From Rheinheimera soli (lineage in GTDB: Bacteria > Pseudomonadota > Gammaproteobacteria > Enterobacterales > Alteromonadaceae), in contig NZ_JAJOYU010000011.1 of the NCBI RefSeq assembly GCF_021290985.1, positions 78,353-142,352 on the forward strand: a stretch of 64,000 nt of DNA, written 5' to 3'. The position numbers and the translations under genes are program-made. Numbering within the stretch: position 1 is the first letter of the stretch; every line of letters begins with the position of its first letter. Of the stretch, positions 25,891 to 37,502 are shown piece after piece. The notes below the pieces were generated by a model. The model had not been told where the DNA came from, did not search any database, and saw only the letters and a program-made list of their open reading frames with translations.

Positions 25891-27335
25891 GTCTGATAGT
25901 GCGGGTGCTTAGCCTGATGCTGTTGCTGCTCTGCAGTCACAGCTGGGCAGTGAACAGTGTCAAAGGCGTACGGATTTGGCATGCACCTGATAACACCCGA
26001 CTGGTGCTGGATTTAGCCAATGCACCTTCACATAAAGTAAAACGCTTAAGTAATCCAAGCCGGTTGGAAATCGAACTGGCCGGCGTAAACAGCTTAAACA
26101 TCGGCGCTGTCACTGGTGACTCGCCCTTAGTTAAACGTGTGTATGCCAGCCGCACTCCAAGTGCTGCTACCGCAGTAGTTATTGAATTGTCTTTTCCTGT
26201 CAGCGACAGCATTTTCTCTTTGCCACCTTCACCTCCTTATGGCCATCGTTTAGTTGTTGATTTAAAAGCTCAAGGGGCTGGTTCGTCCGGCAGTCAGGGC
26301 GCGCCAGTGACTTCAGTCACGCCATCCACCCCTGCACCTGTTGTGTCTCAATCGGTTCCGTCAGCGTCACAGGGGACAACAAGCAGCAGAGCCACAGGTC
26401 GCGATATTATTATTGCAATTGATGCTGGTCATGGTGGTCAGGACCCTGGTGCTGTGGGGCCTAAAGGTACCCACGAAAAAATTATTACTCAGTCGGTATC
26501 ACGGCAGTTAGCCGCGATGATTAATCAACAGCCCGGTTTAAAAGCTGTATTAACCCGTACCGGTGACTATTACATCCACCCGAATAAAAGACCTGAGATC
26601 GCAAGGCAGAAACAAGCCGATTTGTTAATTTCCATTCATGCAGATGCAGTGCAAAACCGCAAAGCTCATGGCGCTTCGGTCTGGGTATTGTCCATGCGCC
26701 GTGCTACTACTGAAGTGGGCCGGATGCTGGAGCAAACTGAACAACACTCAGAGTTATTAGGTGGAGTAGGCGAGATTATCAAAGACTCGGCCAACGAACG
26801 TTACCTGGCACAAACCGTATTGGATCTGTCGATGAACCATTCGATGGTGACTGGTTTTGAAGTGGCTAAAGAAGTTTTACGTGAAATGTCGACCGTGGCA
26901 CATTTGCATAAAAAGGAGCCACAAGCGGCCAGTCTTGCTGTGTTAAAAGCGCCTGATATTCCGTCTATTTTGGTAGAAACCGGTTTTATCTCTAACTACA
27001 ACGAAGAGCGTTTACTGAAAGACCCAAATCATCAGCATAAGCTGGCGCAGGCGATTTTCAGGGCGGTGAAACGTTATTTTGAGAAATCACCACCAGCAGA
27101 TTCATTATTTGCCGCACATAAAAATAATGGCCGTTCTGTGCCTACTGTGATGCCCACTTCGCAGAATAGATCGGCGACTGTGGCCAGCAGTGGTAACCGC
27201 ACTCATAAAGTAAAACGCGGTGAGTCTTTGTCCAGAGTGGCGAGACAGTATGGCGTCAGCATGGCGGAACTGCGTCGGCACAACAATCTGAAAAGCGACA
27301 ATATTCTGATTGGTCAGGTGCTTAGGATCCCCTGA
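25887..27335 (+). CDS. amiB: N-acetylmuramoyl-L-alanine amidase AmiB with LysM
   Basis: Periplasmic zinc amidase that cleaves septal peptidoglycan during cell separation. The 482-residue precursor has a signal peptide (1-21), an AMIN domain (about 24-120), a Pro/Ser/Thr linker, an Amidase_3 domain beginning [12 protein letters not shown] (zinc His and Glu) with SIHADA and LVETGFISN, and a C-terminal LysM ([18 protein letters not shown]). The LysM is usual in marine gammaproteobacteria but absent from E. coli AmiB. The ATG at 25887 overlaps the tsaE stop; GGAG precedes it. Confidence 0.94.
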   Translation: MSLIVRVLSLMLLLLCSHSWAVNSVKGVRIWHAPDNTRLVLDLANAPSHKVKRLSNPSRLEIELAGVNSLNIGAVTGDSPLVKRVYASRTPSAATAVVIELSFPVSDSIFSLPPSPPYGHRLVVDLKAQGAGSSGSQGAPVTSVTPSTPAPVVSQSVPSASQGTTSSRATGRDIIIAIDAGHGGQDPGAVGPKGTHEKIITQSVSRQLAAMINQQPGLKAVLTRTGDYYIHPNKRPEIARQKQADLLISIHADAVQNRKAHGASVWVLSMRRATTEVGRMLEQTEQHSELLGGVGEIIKDSANERYLAQTVLDLSMNHSMVTGFEVAKEVLREMSTVAHLHKKEPQAASLAVLKAPDIPSILVETGFISNYNEERLLKDPNHQHKLAQAIFRAVKRYFEKSPPADSLFAAHKNNGRSVPTVMPTSQNRSATVASSGNRTHKVKRGESLSRVARQYGVSMAELRRHNNLKSDNILIGQVLRIP

Positions 27336-29068
27336 TGCCTATTCAGATTTTACCTCCTCAACTGGCGAACCAGATTGCCGCAGGCGAAGTGGTAGAGCGG
27401 CCAGCTTCTGTTGTTAAAGAACTGGTTGAAAACAGCCTGGATGCAGGTGCTGATCAAATTTTGATTGAGATTGAGCGCGGCGGCAGTAAAAAAATCCTCA
27501 TTCGCGACAATGGCTCCGGTATAGCTGAAGCTGAATTAGGCTTGGCGTTAAGCCGGCATGCCACCAGTAAAATCAGTTCTTTGGATGATTTGGAGCAAAT
27601 TGTCAGCCTTGGATTTAGGGGCGAAGCTTTAGCCTCTATCAGTTCTGTTTCCCGTCTGACTTTAACCTCAAAGCCTGCAACTCAGGATAAAGCCTGGCAA
27701 GCCTACGCCGAAGGCCGTGATATGCAGGTGCAAATTAGACCAGCAGCTCATCCGGATGGCAGCAGTATTGAAGTGCTGGATCTGTTTTTTAATACGCCGG
27801 CGCGGCGTAAGTTTTTGCGCAGCGACAAAACCGAGTTCGCTCATATTGATGAATTGGTTAAGCGTTTAGCATTAAGCCGCTTTGATGTCAGCTGGACTTT
27901 AATTCATAACGGTCAGACAGTACGGCAACTGAAAAAAGCCGATAGTCGCGAAGCCCAGCAAAAACGTGTAGCTGCTTTGTGTGGCAAAAACTTTCTGGAA
28001 CAGGCTGCTTTTGTTGAGGTGGCATACGATGACTTAAAGCTTTGGGGCTGGGTGTTGCAACCTTCAGCCTGTAAAGAGCAATTGCAATGCCAATACAGCT
28101 ATGTCAATGGCCGTATGATGAAGGATAAATTGCTCAATCATGCGATACGTCAGGCTTATGGCTCTCTGCTAAGCGCTGAACAGCAACCCGCTTTTGTGCT
28201 CTATCTGGACATCAATCCACGTCAGGTGGATGTCAATGTGCATCCGGCTAAACATGAAGTACGGTTTCATCAGGCCCGTTTAGTGCATGACTTTGTCGCG
28301 TCGGCTTTGACCAATGCGCTGTTGCAGTTAGAACCACAACAACACAGTGCTGAGGTGACAGCTCCGCCAGAATCTGCGGCCTTTGTTATGCCGGAATTGC
28401 CTGCGCAGAGACAAGTGCAGCCATCAGCTACAACTCCTTCTTATGCAGCCCGACCTTCGGCTTATGCAGGTCAACCCTACAGACCTGCTGTGGCGCAACC
28501 TGCAGCACAAAGCTGGCCGGTTTTTGCTGAAAAAACTCAGCGAGTGGAGCAATCAGATTCTGTTGTACAACAGGAAGCTTTGATAAGCCAGAATCGTTAT
28601 CTGCTGTGCTCTGTTTCAGATCAACTATGGGTCATCGATATAGCTGCCAGCGCTGCCCCATTGTGGCTTGAACAAGGTGCAGATCCTTTGCCTCTGTTAA
28701 TGCCGGTGCGCTTAACGTTACAACAGACAGAACAGCAGTTTTTGCTAAGCAAAGCGGATTTATTAAGCCACCTGGGCTTTGATTTTTTGGTCAATAACCA
28801 GACACTGATTGTAAGAGCTGTACCTGCATGGCTGCGACAAAGTGCGGTAGCACAGTGGTTACCTCTGTGGTGGCAAGACTGGTTGCAACAGCAGGACACA
28901 CAACTGCTAAGCTTATTGCTGCAACAGTTATTAAACGGTGGAGTACTGCAGGCTGCTTCTTTAGTAAAACATTTTCCGATGTTAAATCAGCAGGGACCAC
29001 ATTGGCATGCTGTGCCTTTGGATTTAACCACCTCTATCAAGTTATTACAGGACTCAGATGGATCCTAA
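27335..29068 (+). CDS. mutL: DNA mismatch repair protein MutL
   Basis: GHKL ATPase linking MutS mismatch recognition to MutH and UvrD. The 577-residue protein has the N-terminal ATPase motifs ([32 protein letters not shown]), a variable Pro/Gln/Ala linker (about 335-410) and a C-terminal dimerisation domain. I see no DQHA(X)2E(X)4E endonuclease motif, consistent with the MutH-dependent gammaproteobacterial type. Start overlaps the amiB stop (TGATG) and the end overlaps miaA by 11 bp. Confidence 0.96.
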   Translation: MPIQILPPQLANQIAAGEVVERPASVVKELVENSLDAGADQILIEIERGGSKKILIRDNGSGIAEAELGLALSRHATSKISSLDDLEQIVSLGFRGEALASISSVSRLTLTSKPATQDKAWQAYAEGRDMQVQIRPAAHPDGSSIEVLDLFFNTPARRKFLRSDKTEFAHIDELVKRLALSRFDVSWTLIHNGQTVRQLKKADSREAQQKRVAALCGKNFLEQAAFVEVAYDDLKLWGWVLQPSACKEQLQCQYSYVNGRMMKDKLLNHAIRQAYGSLLSAEQQPAFVLYLDINPRQVDVNVHPAKHEVRFHQARLVHDFVASALTNALLQLEPQQHSAEVTAPPESAAFVMPELPAQRQVQPSATTPSYAARPSAYAGQPYRPAVAQPAAQSWPVFAEKTQRVEQSDSVVQQEALISQNRYLLCSVSDQLWVIDIAASAAPLWLEQGADPLPLLMPVRLTLQQTEQQFLLSKADLLSHLGFDFLVNNQTLIVRAVPAWLRQSAVAQWLPLWWQDWLQQQDTQLLSLLLQQLLNGGVLQAASLVKHFPMLNQQGPHWHAVPLDLTTSIKLLQDSDGS

Positions 29069-29978
29069 AGTTATTTTTCTAATGGGGCCTACAGCCAGCG
29101 GTAAAACTGCATTGGCTATTGAGCTGTATAAAAGCATCCCGTCTGAATTGATTAGTGTCGACAGTGCCTTAATTTATAAAGGTATGGATATAGGCACTGC
29201 CAAACCTACTGCGGCAGAACTTCTGGATGCACCTCATCATTTAATTGATATTCTTGATCCGGCTTCTGCTTATTCGGCTGCAGATTTTCGCACTGATGCG
29301 TTACGACTTATTGCTGATATCCACAGCAGGGGGAAAACCGCTATTCTGGTAGGCGGCACTATGTTGTATTTCCGCACTTTGTTGCAGGGCATATCGCCTT
29401 TGCCTGAAGCAGATCCAGAAATACGACAACAGATAGAAGCTGAAGCAGCAGAGCACGGTTGGGGTTATTTGCATCAGCAACTGGCAGAGTTTGATCCTGT
29501 ATCGGCGGCTCGTATTCATCCGAACGACCCACAAAGGGTAAACAGAGCTGTAGAGGTGTACCGACTTACGGGCAAGAGTCTGACTGAACTGACGGAGCAC
29601 AAAGGTGAGCCTTTTCCATACCCAGTGCAACAATTTGCTATCAATCCAACAGATCGGTCTGAACTTCACCACCGTATAGCTGTCAGATTCCGGCAAATGC
29701 TGGATTGTGGTTTTGCTGATGAAGTAAAAACTTTGATGCAACGACCTGATCTGCATTTAGATTTACCTTCAATGCGTTGTGTGGGTTATCGTCAGATGTG
29801 GTTACACCTGCAAGGACAGCTGTCTGAGCAGGAAATGCTGGAACAAGGCATTGCCGCTACTCGTCAATTGGCGAAACGGCAATTGACCTGGTTACGCAGT
29901 TGGCCTGAATTAAATTGGTTAAAAACCGAAGACAAACAGGCGGAAAACTTGCAAGCCATTTTAACTTCGCTAAGCTAG
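29058..29978 (+). CDS. miaA: tRNA dimethylallyltransferase MiaA
   Basis: Adds the isopentenyl group to A37 of UNN-decoding tRNAs. The 306-residue protein has the P-loop [12 protein letters not shown] (Gly-Lys-Thr at 15-17), the [16 protein letters not shown] segment that binds the prenyl donor, and [15 protein letters not shown]. Overlaps mutL by 11 bp and is followed by hfq after a 96-bp gap that contains a promoter. Confidence 0.96.
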   Translation: MDPKVIFLMGPTASGKTALAIELYKSIPSELISVDSALIYKGMDIGTAKPTAAELLDAPHHLIDILDPASAYSAADFRTDALRLIADIHSRGKTAILVGGTMLYFRTLLQGISPLPEADPEIRQQIEAEAAEHGWGYLHQQLAEFDPVSAARIHPNDPQRVNRAVEVYRLTGKSLTELTEHKGEPFPYPVQQFAINPTDRSELHHRIAVRFRQMLDCGFADEVKTLMQRPDLHLDLPSMRCVGYRQMWLHLQGQLSEQEMLEQGIAATRQLAKRQLTWLRSWPELNWLKTEDKQAENLQAILTSLS

Positions 29979-30014
29979 TTGAAGATAATTGAAAAAAAGT
30001 TGTTATTTAACGAC

Positions 30015-30042
30015 TTGAAAATAATATAATAATCCATATATA
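30015..30042 (+). promoter_or_regulatory. Putative hfq promoter
   Basis: TTGAAA, 16-bp spacer, TATATA, in an AT-rich stretch between miaA and hfq; the predicted transcript starts about 25 bp before the hfq ATG. Confidence 0.5.
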
Positions 30043-30074
30043 GAGAAACATAATTAGAAATAAGGAAAGCGAAA

Positions 30075-30332
30075 ATGGCAAAGGGCCAATCGTTACAAGA
30101 CCCGTTTTTAAATACTTTAAGACGCGAGCGTATCCCAGTCTCTATTTATCTGGTGAACGGTATTAAATTGCAGGGACAAATCGAGTCTTTTGATCAATTT
30201 GTGATCCTTCTGAAAAACACAGTCAGTCAAATGGTGTATAAACATGCCATTTCTACTGTAGTCCCAGCTCGTGCTGTCAATACTATGGCTAGCCATGGTA
30301 CTGGTACAGGCGAAATGGACGAGATGGAATAA
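30075..30332 (+). CDS. hfq: RNA chaperone Hfq
   Basis: Hexameric Sm-like protein that pairs small RNAs with mRNAs. The 85-residue sequence has Sm1 ([20 protein letters not shown]) and Sm2 with the YKHAIST motif, whose Lys and His sit at the proximal-face poly-U site. The C-terminal tail is short (about 20 residues) and acidic at the end, shorter than the roughly 102-residue E. coli protein but normal for related genera. AAGGA precedes the ATG. Confidence 0.97.
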   Translation: MAKGQSLQDPFLNTLRRERIPVSIYLVNGIKLQGQIESFDQFVILLKNTVSQMVYKHAISTVVPARAVNTMASHGTGTGEMDEME

Positions 30333-30348
30333 TCGGGAATTCTTAAGC

Positions 30349-31635
30349 TTGTTTGACAGCGAAATTGTGGCCGAGCAAGCAATCCTTGTGCATATCTATC
30401 TTTCACAAGACAGTGCCAGTGAAGATTTGCAGGAACTGGAGATGCTTGTGTCGTCGGCTGGAGTTGAATCACGTGCTGTGATGACTGCCAACCGTAGTAC
30501 GATCGATGCTAAGTTTTTTCTTGGCAGTGGCAAAGCGGCAGAACTAGCGCAAGCTGTCGCTGAGCTACAAGTTGATCTGATTATTTTTAATCACTCTTTA
30601 ACCCCGGCTCAAACCCGTAACCTGGAACTGCTTTGTCAGTGCCGGGTTATTGATCGTACCACTCTGATCCTGGATATTTTCGCCCAGCGTGCCCGCAGCT
30701 ACGAAGGTAAATTGCAGGTCGAACTGGCACAGCTGAAGCATTTGTCGTCACGTTTAGTGCGTGGCTGGGACAACGCTGAGCGGCAAAAAGGCGGCATTGG
30801 TATGAGAGGTCCGGGTGAAACCCGTCTCGAAACCGACAGGCGTTTACTGCGGGATAAAATCACGGCTTTGTTAGTGAAGCTGGATAAAGTCAGTAAGCAG
30901 CGTGAGCAAGGCCGTAAAGCCAGACAACGTGCTGAAATTCCTGTGGTGTCCTTAGTGGGTTATACCAACGCCGGTAAATCTACCTTATTTAATCGCCTGA
31001 CCAGTGCGGATGTGTATGCAGCCGATCAGCTGTTTGCAACCTTAGACCCAACACTGAGGCAAGTGAAACTGCCTGAGTTTGGTTCTATTATCTTTGCTGA
31101 TACCGTTGGTTTTATCCGGCATTTGCCTCATGACTTAGTCGCAGCTTTTAAATCTACTTTGCAGGAAAGCCGTGATGCGGACTTGCAACTGCATGTGATT
31201 GATGTGGCCGATCAGCGTATGGCGGACAATATCAAGCAAGTGCAACTGGTGTTGCATGAAATTGACGCTGATCAAGTGCCGCAGTTACTGGTGTTTAATA
31301 AAATTGACCAGACTGAGCAGCAGGCCCGTATAGAATACAATGAGCAGGCTGAACCTATTGCTGTGTATATTTCAGCGAAGCAAGGTGTGGGTATCGAATT
31401 ACTGTTGCAAGTGATCCGCGAACGTCTGGCGGATGACTATATGCAACTGGAATTAAAATTGCCTGCTGATGCAGCCGTGTGGCGGGCACGTTTACATGAA
31501 TTATCAGCGGTTCAGACCGAATCTTTTAGCGATCTGGGTGAAACGCAAGTGAGAATAGCCTTATCAAAAGCAGAGTGGGCGCGGTTACTGAAACAAAGTG
31601 ACGGACTGTTACAAAACTATATAGTCAGTCTTTAG
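30349..31635 (+). CDS. hflX: Ribosome-rescue GTPase HflX
   Basis: GTPase that splits stalled ribosomes after heat stress. The 428-residue protein has the HflX N-terminal domain (VHIYLSQDSASEDLQELEMLVSSAG is typical when read in pieces), the KGGIGMRGPGETRLETDRR linker, then the G domain with GYTNAGKSTLFN, DTVGFIRHLPHDL and NKID. The start is most likely TTG at 30349, which gives FDSEIVAEQAILV aligned with the E. coli N-terminus; the in-frame ATG at 30271 lies inside hfq. A GGGA is about 10 nt upstream of the TTG. A weak start codon fits low expression between hfq and hflK. Confidence 0.92.
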   Translation: MFDSEIVAEQAILVHIYLSQDSASEDLQELEMLVSSAGVESRAVMTANRSTIDAKFFLGSGKAAELAQAVAELQVDLIIFNHSLTPAQTRNLELLCQCRVIDRTTLILDIFAQRARSYEGKLQVELAQLKHLSSRLVRGWDNAERQKGGIGMRGPGETRLETDRRLLRDKITALLVKLDKVSKQREQGRKARQRAEIPVVSLVGYTNAGKSTLFNRLTSADVYAADQLFATLDPTLRQVKLPEFGSIIFADTVGFIRHLPHDLVAAFKSTLQESRDADLQLHVIDVADQRMADNIKQVQLVLHEIDADQVPQLLVFNKIDQTEQQARIEYNEQAEPIAVYISAKQGVGIELLLQVIRERLADDYMQLELKLPADAAVWRARLHELSAVQTESFSDLGETQVRIALSKAEWARLLKQSDGLLQNYIVSL

Positions 31636-31706
31636 TTTTTTATCGTCAGCACAGAGCTTTTTTTGATACATTAGTTTCAATATCACAATTAGAGATGGAG
31701 TGAAGC

Positions 31707-32870
31707 ATGGCTTGGAACGAGCCGGGCAATAACGGCAAAGATAATGACCCTTGGAAACAAGGTGGTCGTGATCAGGGCCCGCCCGATTTAGATGAAGTCT
31801 TCCGCAACTTAAGCAAAAAGTTCGGTGGTATCTTTGGTGGCAATAAAAACACTGGCAACAACAGCAGTAATAACAGTGGTGGTTCTGCCGCTCTGATACT
31901 GATACTTGTGGTTGCATTACTGGTTTGGGCTTTCAGTGGCTTCTATACCATTAAAGAATCAGAACGGGGTTTGATCTTACGTTTTGGTCAGTATCACTCT
32001 GAAGTGATGCCTGGTATTCACTGGAAACCAACGTTTATCGATACAGTGACGCCAGTTGATATCACCAGCGTTCGTTCATTACGTACTGATGGTTTTATGC
32101 TGACTCAGGATCAAAACCTGGTTCGTGTTACCTTTGAAATTCAGTACCGTGTGTTTGACGCCCGTGCTTATAAGTTTTCTGTGGTTGATGCCGACAGCAG
32201 CTTACGTGAAGCGACAGACGCAGCCTTACGTTATGTCGTAGGTCACTCAGTCATGGATGACGTACTGACCAAAGGTCGTGAAGTGATCCGTCAAAACACC
32301 AGAACCGAGCTTGAGCAGATTATTTCCCTGTACACTATGGGCCTGCAACTGGTCGATGTGAACTTCCGTGACGCCCGTCCGCCAGAAGAAGTGAAAGCAG
32401 CTTTTGATGATGCGATTTCAGCGCAGGAAGATGAACAACGTTATATCCGTGAAGCCGAAGCCTATGCCCGTGAAATTGAACCGCGTGCCCGTGGCCAGGT
32501 CAACCGGATGATGCAGGAAGCTGAAGCTTATAAACAACAAACCTTGTTAAAAGCTCAGGGTGAAGTGGCTCGTTTTGAGAAACTGCTGCCTGAATATCTG
32601 GCTGCACCACAAGTGACCCGTGACCGTATGTACTTAGAGACTATGGAACAGGTGTATGGCAATAGCTCCAAGGTACTGGTTGATGTGAAAAATGGTAATA
32701 ACATTATGTATTTACCTTTGGACAAAATGATCAACAACAGCGGCGATACCAAAGCCCCTGCGGTGAATCCATTAGCGCCAAGCAGCAGAACCAATGATAA
32801 CGACAGCAGAACTCCGGATCTGCGTCCTGAAGCAAGCCGTGTTGACAGCACCAGAACTGGCAGAGGTTAA
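31707..32870 (+). CDS. hflK: FtsH modulator HflK
   Basis: SPFH/prohibitin-family membrane protein that forms the periplasmic HflKC cage around FtsH. The 387-residue protein has a Gly/Asn-rich N-terminal cytoplasmic segment (1-55), one membrane helix (about 60-80), the SPFH domain (ERGLILRFGQYHSEVMPGIHW onward) and a long helical region rich in Glu/Ala/Arg. GATGGAG lies before the ATG. Its stop abuts the hflC start. Confidence 0.95.
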   Translation: MAWNEPGNNGKDNDPWKQGGRDQGPPDLDEVFRNLSKKFGGIFGGNKNTGNNSSNNSGGSAALILILVVALLVWAFSGFYTIKESERGLILRFGQYHSEVMPGIHWKPTFIDTVTPVDITSVRSLRTDGFMLTQDQNLVRVTFEIQYRVFDARAYKFSVVDADSSLREATDAALRYVVGHSVMDDVLTKGREVIRQNTRTELEQIISLYTMGLQLVDVNFRDARPPEEVKAAFDDAISAQEDEQRYIREAEAYAREIEPRARGQVNRMMQEAEAYKQQTLLKAQGEVARFEKLLPEYLAAPQVTRDRMYLETMEQVYGNSSKVLVDVKNGNNIMYLPLDKMINNSGDTKAPAVNPLAPSSRTNDNDSRTPDLRPEASRVDSTRTGRG

Positions 32871-32873
32871 GTG

Positions 32874-33758
32874 ATGAAAAATTTAGTATTAGCCTTAATC
32901 GCTATCCTGGGTATTGGAGTGGTGTCTTCAGTCTTTGTTATCCCTGAAGGCGAACGCGGTATAGTCATTCGTTTTGGTAAAATCCAGCGTGATGACGCCG
33001 AACTGGTGCGCGTATTTGAGCCTGGTCTGCATTTTAAAGTGCCGCTGATTGAAAACGTTCGTAAACTTGACGCCCGTATCCAGACATTGGCCGATCCGTC
33101 GTCTGACCGTTTTGTCACAGCTGAGAAAAAAGACTTATTGGTCGACAGCTATGTAAAATGGCGTATTGCCGACTTTGGTAAGTATTTCTTATCCACAGGC
33201 GGTAATTTATCTCAGGCTGAAGTGCTGTTAAAGCAGTACATCAACAACGGTTTACGTACTGAGTTTGGTAGCCGTACCATTCAGGAAATTGTGTCAGGCG
33301 AGCGTACTCAACTGATGCAACGTGCGATGGAACAGGCCGGCGCTGCTGCAAAAGAATTAGGTATTGATATCCTTGACGTTCGTGTGAAGAAAATCAATTT
33401 ACCTGACGAAATCAGTAACTCCATTTTCCAACGTATGCGTGCTGAGCGTACTGCAGTGGCAAAAGAACACCGCAGCCGTGGTATGGAACAGTCTGAAATT
33501 ATCAAAGCTGACGTAGATGCCCGCGTAACTATTATGGTGGCCGACGCTGAGCGTAACTCTCGTACTGTGCGTGGTGAAGGTGATGCTTCTGCTGCAAAAG
33601 TTTATGCAGATGTGTACAGCAAAAACAGCGAGTTCTACAGTTTCGTTCGTAGTTTAGAAGCCTATAAAAACAGCTTCCAGAACAAAAACGACGTGATGGT
33701 GATCCAGCCAGACAACGACTTCTTCAAATATATGAAGTCAGACAAAGTGCAAAACTAA
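32874..33758 (+). CDS. hflC: FtsH modulator HflC
   Basis: Partner of HflK in the FtsH-regulating complex. The 294-residue protein has an N-terminal membrane helix (about 4-22), the SPFH domain starting PEGERGIVIRFGKIQ, and a helical C-terminal region. ATG 32874 is preferred over the GTG 3 bp upstream because AGAGG is 7 nt before it; only three bases separate it from the hflK stop, so translation is coupled. A long perfect hairpin terminates the operon at 33782. Confidence 0.95.
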   Translation: MKNLVLALIAILGIGVVSSVFVIPEGERGIVIRFGKIQRDDAELVRVFEPGLHFKVPLIENVRKLDARIQTLADPSSDRFVTAEKKDLLVDSYVKWRIADFGKYFLSTGGNLSQAEVLLKQYINNGLRTEFGSRTIQEIVSGERTQLMQRAMEQAGAAAKELGIDILDVRVKKINLPDEISNSIFQRMRAERTAVAKEHRSRGMEQSEIIKADVDARVTIMVADAERNSRTVRGEGDASAAKVYADVYSKNSEFYSFVRSLEAYKNSFQNKNDVMVIQPDNDFFKYMKSDKVQN

Positions 33759-33781
33759 GCTGACAACAGCTGGTTTTCACT

Positions 33782-33815
33782 AAATAGAAAAGGCCCTGCG
33801 GGGCCTTTTCTATTT
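33782..33815. terminator. Terminator after hflC
   Basis: Perfect 15-bp stem (33782-33796/33801-33815) with a TGCG loop, GC core and A/T arms that allow termination in both directions. Confidence 0.88.
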
Positions 33816-33862
33816 AAACTACTTTCGGTTACTCTGCCTGTGTCTTTCGTAAGGATTTTGAT

Positions 33863-35026
33863 ATGTATCAGCAGTTTTATCAGCACTTCTTAAAAGCCAA
33901 CCCGGGTAAACAACATTTTGCCTGTCACTCCCATCATTATTGGCCTGACGTGACCCGTGACGCTACCTTGGCGTACTGGGATGACACCGCTTGCTTAGTG
34001 GATGATAAATGGGATTTGGTGTTTGGTGAAAAAGTGCCAGCGGTACAACAACATATAGCCCGAATTTTAAAGCTGCCAGAGCCTGAGCAAATTGTGTTTG
34101 CGCCTAATACCCATGAATTTGTTATGCGTTTATTAAGCTGCTTTGACTGGTCCAAACCTTTGACAGTGGTCACCACGGACAGCGAGTTCCATAGCTTTCA
34201 TCGTCAGATCAACCGCCTCTCTGAGTTAACCACAGTCAATGTGATTCGAGTGCCGACTGAACCTTTTGCCAGCTTTTCAGAGCGATTAGCGGCCGCAGTT
34301 GTAGCTCAGCCTGTTGATCTGGTGTTCTTCAGTCAGGTGTTTTTTAACTCTGGTGTTGGTATTAAAGACTTAACTGCATTGGTACAGGCGCTGGATAAAA
34401 TCACAGACGCTATGATAGTGGTCGATGGTTATCATGGTTTTATGGCGGTGCCGACTGATTTATCTGCTATAGCAGAGCGCGTTTTTTATCTGGCTGGTAG
34501 TTATAAATATGCACAGGGGGGTGAAGGTTGCTGTTTTATGGCTGTGCCAAAAAGCAGTGAACACAGACCCATCTACACAGGCTGGTTTGCTGAATTTGGT
34601 GAACTGGCAAAGGCCAAACAAGGCCAGGTGCAATACGCCAACAACGGCTATCGGTTTGCCGGAGCTACTATGGATTGTTCGGCCTTGTACCGTGTGCTGG
34701 CGGTATTTGACTTGTATCAGCAGCAAGGCCTTAGCGTAGAAAAAGTGCAAGCCTATATCCAAAACCTGCAACAGGCTTTTCTTCGCTTACTGGATGAAAT
34801 ACAGCATCCACTGTTAAATCGTCAGCATTTACTGGATAAACAAGATCAGCAACAAGGTCAGTTTTTAACTTTTCGTTTTGCCGCTGGCGACGTTGCCCGT
34901 ATTGCTGCTGCATTAAAGCAGCAGGGCATCATGACGGATTATAGGGGTGACAGACTGCGTTTTGGATTTGCTTTGTATCACAATGCAGCAGATTACAATT
35001 TGTCTTGTTTAAAGGATATTGGCTAA
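33863..35026 (+). CDS. PLP-dependent aminotransferase class V-fold enzyme, kynureninase-like
   Basis: A 387-residue fold-type I PLP enzyme. The Schiff-base Lys is in LAGSYKYAQGGEG (about residue 214) with the PLP-Asp motif VVDGYHGF about 30 residues before it. The N-terminal HFACHSHHYWPDVT and the spacing of motifs resemble kynureninase and related selenocysteine-lyase-type proteins, but no kyn pathway genes are adjacent, so the substrate is unknown. It abuts the yjeT-like gene directly (stop at 35026, next start 35027) and is probably co-transcribed with it. Confidence 0.82.
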   Translation: MYQQFYQHFLKANPGKQHFACHSHHYWPDVTRDATLAYWDDTACLVDDKWDLVFGEKVPAVQQHIARILKLPEPEQIVFAPNTHEFVMRLLSCFDWSKPLTVVTTDSEFHSFHRQINRLSELTTVNVIRVPTEPFASFSERLAAAVVAQPVDLVFFSQVFFNSGVGIKDLTALVQALDKITDAMIVVDGYHGFMAVPTDLSAIAERVFYLAGSYKYAQGGEGCCFMAVPKSSEHRPIYTGWFAEFGELAKAKQGQVQYANNGYRFAGATMDCSALYRVLAVFDLYQQQGLSVEKVQAYIQNLQQAFLRLLDEIQHPLLNRQHLLDKQDQQQGQFLTFRFAAGDVARIAAALKQQGIMTDYRGDRLRFGFALYHNAADYNLSCLKDIG

Positions 35027-35215
35027 ATGGCTGACTATTGGTGGGCCGCTCTAGGGCTGGTTCTGATCATTGAAGGTTTGGGCCCTATGTTTTTTCCGAA
35101 CAGATGGCGTTCATACCTACGAAAAATTGCAGATCAACCTACAATACAGATGCAACAGCTGGGCGGGTTTTTGGTGATTGCCGGAGTTTTACTGCTGATT
35201 TTCTTTGCGCCATAA
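35027..35215 (+). CDS. yjeT: DUF2065 inner-membrane protein YjeT
   Basis: A 62-residue protein with two membrane helices separated by a basic loop (FFPNRWRSYLRKIADQP) and the DUF2065 features EGLGPMFFPNRW and a Gly-rich second helix. Function unknown. A yjeT-purA order also occurs in E. coli, supporting the identity. Starts immediately at the stop of the PLP-enzyme gene. Confidence 0.9.
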   Translation: MADYWWAALGLVLIIEGLGPMFFPNRWRSYLRKIADQPTIQMQQLGGFLVIAGVLLLIFFAP

Positions 35216-35312
35216 GCATTTTTTGCCCCTTTAGTTGTTGAAAAAGAACCAGAAAGAAAATATCTGGTTTTTTTTTCTCAATCGCGCTGAACTTTGGTTG
35301 TTAATTTGGTAG

Positions 35313-36647
<1,335 letters not shown>

Positions 36648-36662
36648 TCCACGGTAAATAGA

Positions 36663-36695
36663 AAAAACGCTGCCATGTGCAGCGTTTTTGCTTTT
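36663..36695 (+). terminator. purA terminator
   Basis: Stem AAAAACGCTG/CAGCGTTTTT (36663-36672/36680-36689) with a 7-nt loop and following T-rich sequence. Confidence 0.88.
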
Positions 36696-36827
36696 AGAGC
36701 AGGCTATTTTGCTCTGCGAACTAAACAGGATATGCTGGTGTCAGAACACTGTCTTTTGCGATGGCCTGATTTTTGTATGTTTTTTATCTAAGTGTATAAA
36801 TATCAGTGGCTATGGCCCGGGGTAACT

Positions 36828-37445
36828 ATGAAGTTTTGTTGTTTAGTCTTAAGTTCAGTTCTTGCGCTGCTTAGCTTGCCTGCCAAAACACAGGAAGTAA
36901 CAGTAGTACAGCTTTATACTCAGGATGAACTGCTGGATTTAATTAAACAAAATGTGCATTTACAGCGGGTGCAAAAAGATGACTGCCAGCTGGTGAATGA
37001 TATTCAGGCCAGAGCAGATGTGATGAAAGTGCCAGCCTACCAATTTTTATATGGTGATATGCTGGCCTTTGGCGTTTGTGTGAAAAAAGACGTTGAACGC
37101 GGCTGGGATTTAATGCAACAGGCTGCATCTCAGGGTTTACCTGAAGCACTGGAGCAAGTTGGGCGCTATTATCATATTGGCCGTTTTGTTCAGCAGGATA
37201 ACAGCAAAGCTGTGTTATATCTGCGTGAAGCAGCAGGTTTGGGCAACTTAAAAGCGCAAATGCGTTTTGCCCAAATGCTGATTAAAGGCGATGCCAGTCC
37301 TTTAGATATGGAAGATTGTTACCGTTGGCTGCATCACACCGTGATCGCCGACACCAAAACGCACCAAGAGGTGCAACAGCTGTTAGCTCAGCTGGCGAAT
37401 AAAATGCCGGGTGCTGCGCTAACGAGGGCCAAAAGGCCATTGTAG
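36828..37445 (+). CDS. motX: Sodium-type flagellar motor protein MotX
   Basis: Periplasmic T-ring component needed to assemble the PomAB sodium-driven stator of polar flagella. The 205-residue precursor has a signal peptide (1-21) and Sel1-type repeats; the segments LYTQDELLDLIKQNVHLQRV, KVPAYQFLYGDMLAFGVCV and ALEQVGRYYHIG with the following QQD are what I recall of Vibrio MotX. The two Cys (DDCQLV and FGVCV) could form a disulfide. Location between purA and rnr matches Vibrio. ATG 36828 starts the signal peptide; an upstream in-frame start is rejected. No other flagellar structural genes are nearby. Confidence 0.88.
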   Translation: MKFCCLVLSSVLALLSLPAKTQEVTVVQLYTQDELLDLIKQNVHLQRVQKDDCQLVNDIQARADVMKVPAYQFLYGDMLAFGVCVKKDVERGWDLMQQAASQGLPEALEQVGRYYHIGRFVQQDNSKAVLYLREAAGLGNLKAQMRFAQMLIKGDASPLDMEDCYRWLHHTVIADTKTHQEVQQLLAQLANKMPGAALTRAKRPL

Positions 37446-37502
37446 TGAAAAATTCACCTGTGACTGCTACACTGCAGGCTGAATTAGTGAAAAAGAGAAA
37501 AC

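Noticed and set aside
30271..30348. In-frame ATG start for hflX inside hfq
   Set aside because: It would add 26 residues not found in HflX; the TTG at 30349 aligns with the family N-terminus.
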